Assembly (NCBI GenBank): GCA_000727475.1
Contig: KL647290.1
Span: 2,070,269 to 2,134,268, forward strand
Origin: Sarcocystis neurona
Taxonomy: Eukaryota > Apicomplexa > Conoidasida > Eucoccidiorida > Sarcocystidae
Reading direction: 5' to 3'
Length of the DNA: 64,000 nucleotides
Below the pieces are notes generated by a model. That model worked only from the letters and a program-made list of their open reading frames with translations, did not search any database and was not told where the DNA came from. Position numbers and translations under genes: made by a program. Shown here piece by piece: positions 59,160 through 64,000 of this stretch; positions within the stretch are counted from its first letter, which is position 1; every line of letters begins with the position of its first letter.

Positions 59160-59455
59160 GTCTAGATAGCAGTGGATGTGTGAACGACCTGAAGATTGCA
59201 CAGAGCTGTTTGAGGAACGTCTTGTGCGCGACATGTTGCCGGGGTGGCGTCTTCCCAGTTGGTATGGCGTTTTGGCAAGAAGCTTGCGACCTTGAGCTCC
59301 ATCTTCCTCCTTGACTTTGCTCGGTTCGTCTTTAAGTCTCTCAGGAAACAGGCTGCGTCTATTAACGGAAACAGGCAGAGACGTACCACGTAGCTCGTCC
59401 TGTACCACGTCGCATACGTCGTGCCCCGTACCTGACAGAATCTGAATTGAAAGCC
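59160..59455 (-). CDS. Candidate exon, hypothetical
   Basis: After a pyrimidine-rich acceptor (TTTCAATTCAG) the minus frame reads ILSGTGHDVCDVVQDEL and continues open through a basic, Ser/Arg-rich stretch to about 59160. Composition is protein-like and not repetitive. No family or partner exon was identified. Confidence 0.3.
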
Positions 59456-59477
59456 TCTTGACACTGGCGGTTTGAAG

Positions 59478-59603
59478 CCACACGCTACGGGTAAATTTTT
59501 GCAGGCGCTGTCAACTCTAAGAATCGCTGTGATGACAAAGCCACATCCTACAGGTAAATTTTTACAGGCACTGTCAATTCTAAGAATCGCCGTAATAACA
59601 ACG
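59478..59603. repeat. 63-bp tandem duplication, two copies
   Basis: Units 59478-59540 and 59541-59603 match at most positions (about 10 substitutions, no indels). The period is a multiple of three, and one minus frame reads through both as ITAILRxDSACKNLPVxCGF. Confidence 0.9.
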
Positions 59604-59699
59604 CTGGGTCGATCAGACGCATAGTGCACACTGTAGCGTCGGCTGCTTTCCCTGAAACCCGCTGGCGTGTCGTCTCTGACTGGCTACTTCACCTATTCA

Positions 59700-60740
59700 T
59701 ACAGGTGCTTCCTCTTCCCTTCCTCTGCGTAGCCAGTTTCCTCCGTCTTTAAATAATATCTACGACGTTTTAAATCATACTCTACAGATACCTGCAGTTG
59801 ACCTCGACTTTTCCGTGCTCTTTGTAACTCTGTATTTGCCCCCAAGAGGACGAAAGACGACAATGAAACAACCGAATGCAGGCAGCATGACAGCTGAACG
59901 TCCGCGTCCTTGACGCCCGTACTGCGCACCCACCATAAGCAGACTTTTTAGCTGCATGAATCACTCTCGAGAAGGTAGGACTTTTGGTAGCAACGCGAGT
60001 AACAACACAACAACAACGATGGGGTGTTTCTCTCCAGCAGACGCCTTTTGTCTTGCTTTTGGCGTCGCACTCTGTGCTTCTCTAGTGTCCCCGTCTGTAG
60101 CGACATACACGGAAGCCTAATGAAAGTAACCTGCGTGCGTACGAGCCGGGAAACCGCAGACCTTTCGAGATGCACACGCTACCGGGCTGCAGCACGGGCC
60201 CTAGTACACTTGCGTGCACGGCTTCATAATTTTATCGAAGCAACAAATGTGCAAGAGTACGACCAAGGTAGACTGCAGACGACCCTTCCATGCCAGAAAC
60301 GCGCTGAATGCATTCTACAGGCGCAACCCCTACGCATAGCGCCCCACTCACCTTCAGCAGCGCGTACACGAGCTCTACATGGTGTGTTTCACGGGAGGGG
60401 GACCTCCTTGAAGAAACCGCCCGAGTTTTGAGGGAGTGTCCGTTACTGAACTGAGCAGACCACAACGACGTTTTGAACATGGGTCTCATCGAGAGATGGT
60501 CAGGTGCGCGACACGCTGCGGACATTCTTCCTGCGGTGTGAGTATCTCATCTAAATCCAAAAACGCGGATAAGATAACTGCGCAAATTTTAGGACGAGAG
60601 AGTACCGGCTGGTGGGTAGTGACGGGAGCCGAATAACCCGGTGGGCTGAGACCTTCTGATGCACAGCCAGACGCGCTACGCCGCGCATGCCTACGATGAC
60701 ACTTCCACACCTTCTGGCCTTCTTCCGCTTGCACAGAATG
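59700..60740 (-). CDS. Several weak exon candidates, hypothetical
   Basis: Protein-like minus-strand stretches occur near 59790-59860 (ELQRARKSRGQLQ, followed by a GT donor), 60352-60445 (ending ALLK at the strong donor AAG|GTGAGT at 60351) and 60490-60734 (KICAVILSAFLDLDEIL). They may belong to one spliced gene, but phases were not resolved and no family is recognised. Confidence 0.25.
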
Positions 60741-60789
60741 TCTTTACGGGTGTGTCGGCCAGTTGCACTATGAAGTCGGCACCCCCTGA

Positions 60790-60806
60790 GGGTCTCCCGG
60801 AGACCC
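60790..60806. other. Perfect 7-bp-arm inverted repeat
   Basis: GGGTCTC-CCG-GAGACCC: two perfect 7-bp arms around a 3-base loop. Too small to interpret alone. Confidence 0.7.
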
Positions 60807-60820
60807 ACTAGCCAGCGCAC

Positions 60821-63800
60821 TATTGGACCCCCCTTGCAGCCCTGGGCGGGGCCACCAAAATGTCAGTCTCGCACCGCCACTAGCTTGTGCTTGGGCGACG
60901 ATTTCAGGGGGTGGTGTACGTTCTCTATATTTTACATACACAGTTGTAAGGGCGTTGTTAAAGACGATTTTAAGGAAGGGGGTCTCTGATCGAATCGCTA
61001 CTAGACGCTTTCCTCTTCATCACGGATCCATTCGATTGATGTGCTATCACTCGAGAACTCTCACAGACTTCGTGAGATGCTGGGCGAATCTGGCTTTTGG
61101 CCATGAGTCCCGTAGCGGGTGTGCACCGAAAACAAGATGTTTCGTCTTTGCCTCGATACGTTTCCTTGCGCTAGCTTTCCTCAGTAGGAGAATCGCGCTA
61201 TTGTGGGCCACGCACGGTAGATTTGCAACATAAACAGACGCTGTGGTACAAGAAAACGAGGACTGCGGAGATAGACACATAATAATAGGAGACCCTTGCT
61301 CCCTTGTGTATCAAAAGTGTGCTTCACACGGCGGTCTTTCTGTCCGTGCAGCCTCGTGCAACCAGTCGTGGCGATCAACACAAAAAATGAGCAACTCCAG
61401 TATCGGAGTTGCTCATCAAACTGGTGTCGCTGGTCGTACTCCTTCAGATACACTCTTCTGCCGTCACAAAAGCTGCCTGCTGCGTGTACGTCCGCGACGG
61501 TCAGGCAACAACAAGTAGTCGCCCCGCTGATATATCAGTTGCTTCTGACGGATACGGTGACGTGGAAGTACAAACCTGTTCCACACGACGTACGTTTCTG
61601 TGGTTTGGGCGCGCTTTCTGAAGCCGGAACACTTCCCCCCACGTATCACCTTCACTTGTGCCTTCTCAGACCAGAATCCTTCGCCCCACGGGATCACGTC
61701 CCCGTCAGTCGGTCAAAAGAGCACCGAACGACGTGCTTTTTGTAAGCCGTGTTTAGAACTGCTCACACGAGAATGCTTGCTCCAGATCACCTGCCCTACA
61801 ACGGCAGTCGGTAGTCCGCCAAAGACGAATAAACGCCCATATCTGTAGGCGACCCAGAATACGTGCCTTTACATCGCAGCACGTTGGTGTGACGGGCAGC
61901 AAAAACCGCCTGCCTCTCTTTTCAGGACAGGACGTCCTCGCGAAGGCAGGGCGTGCTGCACGTTTTTCCTGGTAAGTGCAACCATGCCTCCTCCCCCCGG
62001 ACGACACTGAACTGTGCAGTTGACGAGCCGACACTGCCAGCCGTATGATGTTTTATGAGAAACGTGGACTCATCCAAAGCAAGACCCGCCTACACGCATA
62101 CTTTGTGTCCCAAGCACACGTTCAACTGAACGATTATTACCAAACGTGTACCTATTTTACACTTTACTCAGTGGACAGAATATCATCATCTTTGCCCTTG
62201 CGTGTGCTTCCTCGACATCACTCCGAGCAGTGCACATTAGAGAGAGCTATCATAAGGTGCTAAGGTAGTCTTCCAGGAGCGATTTTGCATCACCTTCAAA
62301 ACTGAATGCGGCACTGGGCGTACGGATGTGGTATCTAGTGAAATCTTGAAGTCTGTCTTGTCGTAGATGCGGCGCTGCGGTAGACGTTCACGGATACACA
62401 CAATGCATTCAACGTAAACTACGTACGTAGTCTCCGAGTCCTTCAGTCGCCGCAGAGCTCACAGGTCGTCTCACGCAGGGGTCCTGTTCCCTGTGCTGCG
62501 CTGACAATAAAACGGAAAAACGCTCAACTGCTTCGACAAGGTCATACCCACAGACCTGTCGGTCAATGCATTTCTCCAGAAAAAGGCCCACACATTTTGT
62601 AGTCACGAAATAAATTCAGTCCACCACAAAGCTCCTCTCTCGCAGTGTACGCAGAGCATTCAGGGCGACGCGGAATCTCTCTAAGCAGGTCTGGACATTC
62701 TGGCTGCGACGAGCTTCAGGGACTCCACTGACGTTTGCACAAGTCAAACAACGAATCGCACCCAGCCGTCAGTGAAGGCGGCGCTGGTGCGCTAATGCCT
62801 CGAGACGTCGGCGCAGGCGACGCGGACGCTCAGTGTTGTTTCGAGAAAAGCATGCTATTCATAGCACTGAACAAGCTTTAGATGTTGCTGTAGCCACGCC
62901 ATTTACATAACATTAGTATTCGTCTACATCTCGTGTCCGGAACCAACTCCTGCGGCAAAGTGCATTCGCTTCGCATCGAACCATTTGCTGTGCTTGGCAG
63001 TTTGTGCCGTTACTAGGTGCTATACAGCATCCACATAATCCTCCATTCTTCCTCCGCGAGAAAGTGATCCTCTGCGTTGTAACATGGTGAACCGAAGAGC
63101 CACGCTGCACTCCTCTGTAGCACTGCTGCACACGCGAGCATACGTTTTGATCCTTTGTTACAACGCGCTGTTCTTTTCGGACACGTACGCAGACGCCCCG
63201 AACGTGCGTGACAGACCATTCATGTACCACGTCCAATTTCCACGCCTACCAGCACAGGGAACATCGAAAGAGCGAAAGCACCGAATTACACAGCAGCCTA
63301 CTTGCGCCCTGCTTGGAGACCTATCGCATGCGTACGAGGCGCTGCTTTTCAATGCGTAATTTACGCACACCTGCCAGACTGTTTGCACTGTTAGCGAGTA
63401 CGAACCACCCCTGAGTGGTTTACTCAAACAACTTTGTCAGAATCACCAGGTGTCAGACGCGGCGTCATCTGAATAAAGTATTGTATGTACACGGTGCCTT
63501 ACATTTGGATGGATACAACCGATCCTGTGAGACCCTAAATAAGAGTAGATGCATAAGGCATCAGTGCACACAGTAGGGGCTTGGAACGGCTAGGCTGTAG
63601 TTGTCCGGATGGGCAGGTTGTCTATATACGTGGGGGTCTATTAAGTCGAACTGAGTGGGCTGCGAACCATCACACATGTACAGTACCCTTACCGAAACAA
63701 TATGATTTTATACACATCTCCGGCAAATGGACGTGTGCTAGCTCTAAGCCCGCTTTTCCGTTAGCTCTCGTGGCAGCTCTCCCCACGCATTTCCCCTGCT

Positions 63801-64000
63801 ATTTCGGGGCCTCCACACGCTAGGAAGGTCGGTCAAGGTGCGTCTTCGTCTATTCGATACGAGCACTGCTGACACGGCCCAGCCCGTGGCTGTCACGTGT
63901 CTGTTTTGGGAAGAGATTCTGTCACCACACGAAATCCGATTAGTCCCGTTGGGCGGTGTCGACTTCCTCCTAGCTGGGAAGTGTGTGTGCCCATGTCACG
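60821..64000. other. No supported gene; scattered open frames
   Basis: Mostly unique sequence, low in microsatellites. Minus-strand frames at about 61500-61690 (EKAQVKVIRGGKCSGFRKR) and 61760-61990 look slightly coding, but the opposite strand is open too. Nothing is recognisable up to the right edge. Confidence 0.35.
61387..61416. other. Perfect 12-bp-arm hairpin
   Basis: ATGAGCAACTCC and its exact reverse complement are separated by a 6-base loop (AGTATC). There is no T-tract or neighbouring gene end that would make it a recognised signal. Confidence 0.85.

Noticed and set aside
59100..59160. Possible tRNA suggested by a GATTCGATCTCC segment
   Set aside because: No acceptor stem, D-arm or anticodon arm could be paired around it. 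No other tRNA candidate was found in the window.

Overview
The window looks like a nuclear contig of an apicomplexan, most likely an Eimeria-type coccidian. The reasons are: genes of many small exons separated by long introns; introns and spacers full of (AT)n and ACATATAT-type microsatellites; long CAG/CTG triplet tracts in several places; and two recognisable mitochondrial or organellar housekeeping genes. No operons, ribosome binding sites, tRNAs, rRNAs, CRISPR arrays or transposase genes were seen. The genus assignment is an inference from style, not from a marker search. Because CAG and CTG triplets contain no stop codon in any frame, most of the long open frames at 24.8-26.4, 29-32.3, 35.9-39.6 and 44.5-45.3 kb are by-products of repeats.

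Left part (1-11.1 kb, mostly minus strand). A Ser/Thr protein kinase runs off the left edge; three kinase-domain exons join in phase. Two further exons and a signal-peptide first exon (start at 3961) can be joined upstream in phase, which would make it a secretory-pathway kinase. Other coding-like minus-strand exons at 4.1-6.8, 7.9-8.5 and 9.9-11.1 kb could not be assigned.

11.1-30.2 kb (minus). A complete 12-exon gene for the mitochondrial AAA ATPase BCS1 was reconstructed. All splice sites are GT/AG and all phases agree, giving 612 residues. About 90% of the 19 kb locus is intron, including a 1.6 kb intron made of opposed CAG and CTG arms and an intron holding an assembly gap.

30.2-41.2 kb. 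Triplet-repeat and purine-rich DNA, with a probable minus-strand gene whose last four exons (33382-34879) join in phase.

41.2-50.1 kb (plus). A gene for organellar ribosomal protein uL3, with at least six exons including 31- and 47-nt micro-exons. Its introns carry direct repeats and a CTG-rich block, and one intron may hold an antisense coiled-coil exon.

51.3-58.0 kb (minus). A large two-exon polytopic membrane protein of unknown function, whose two membrane blocks are separated by a roughly 1000-residue charged region. That region has a 26-residue repeat interrupted by a second assembly gap. Only 85 bp upstream of its start lies a compact 79-residue two-exon gene. From 58.0 kb to the right edge there are only unassigned exon candidates, a 63-bp tandem duplication and two perfect small hairpins.
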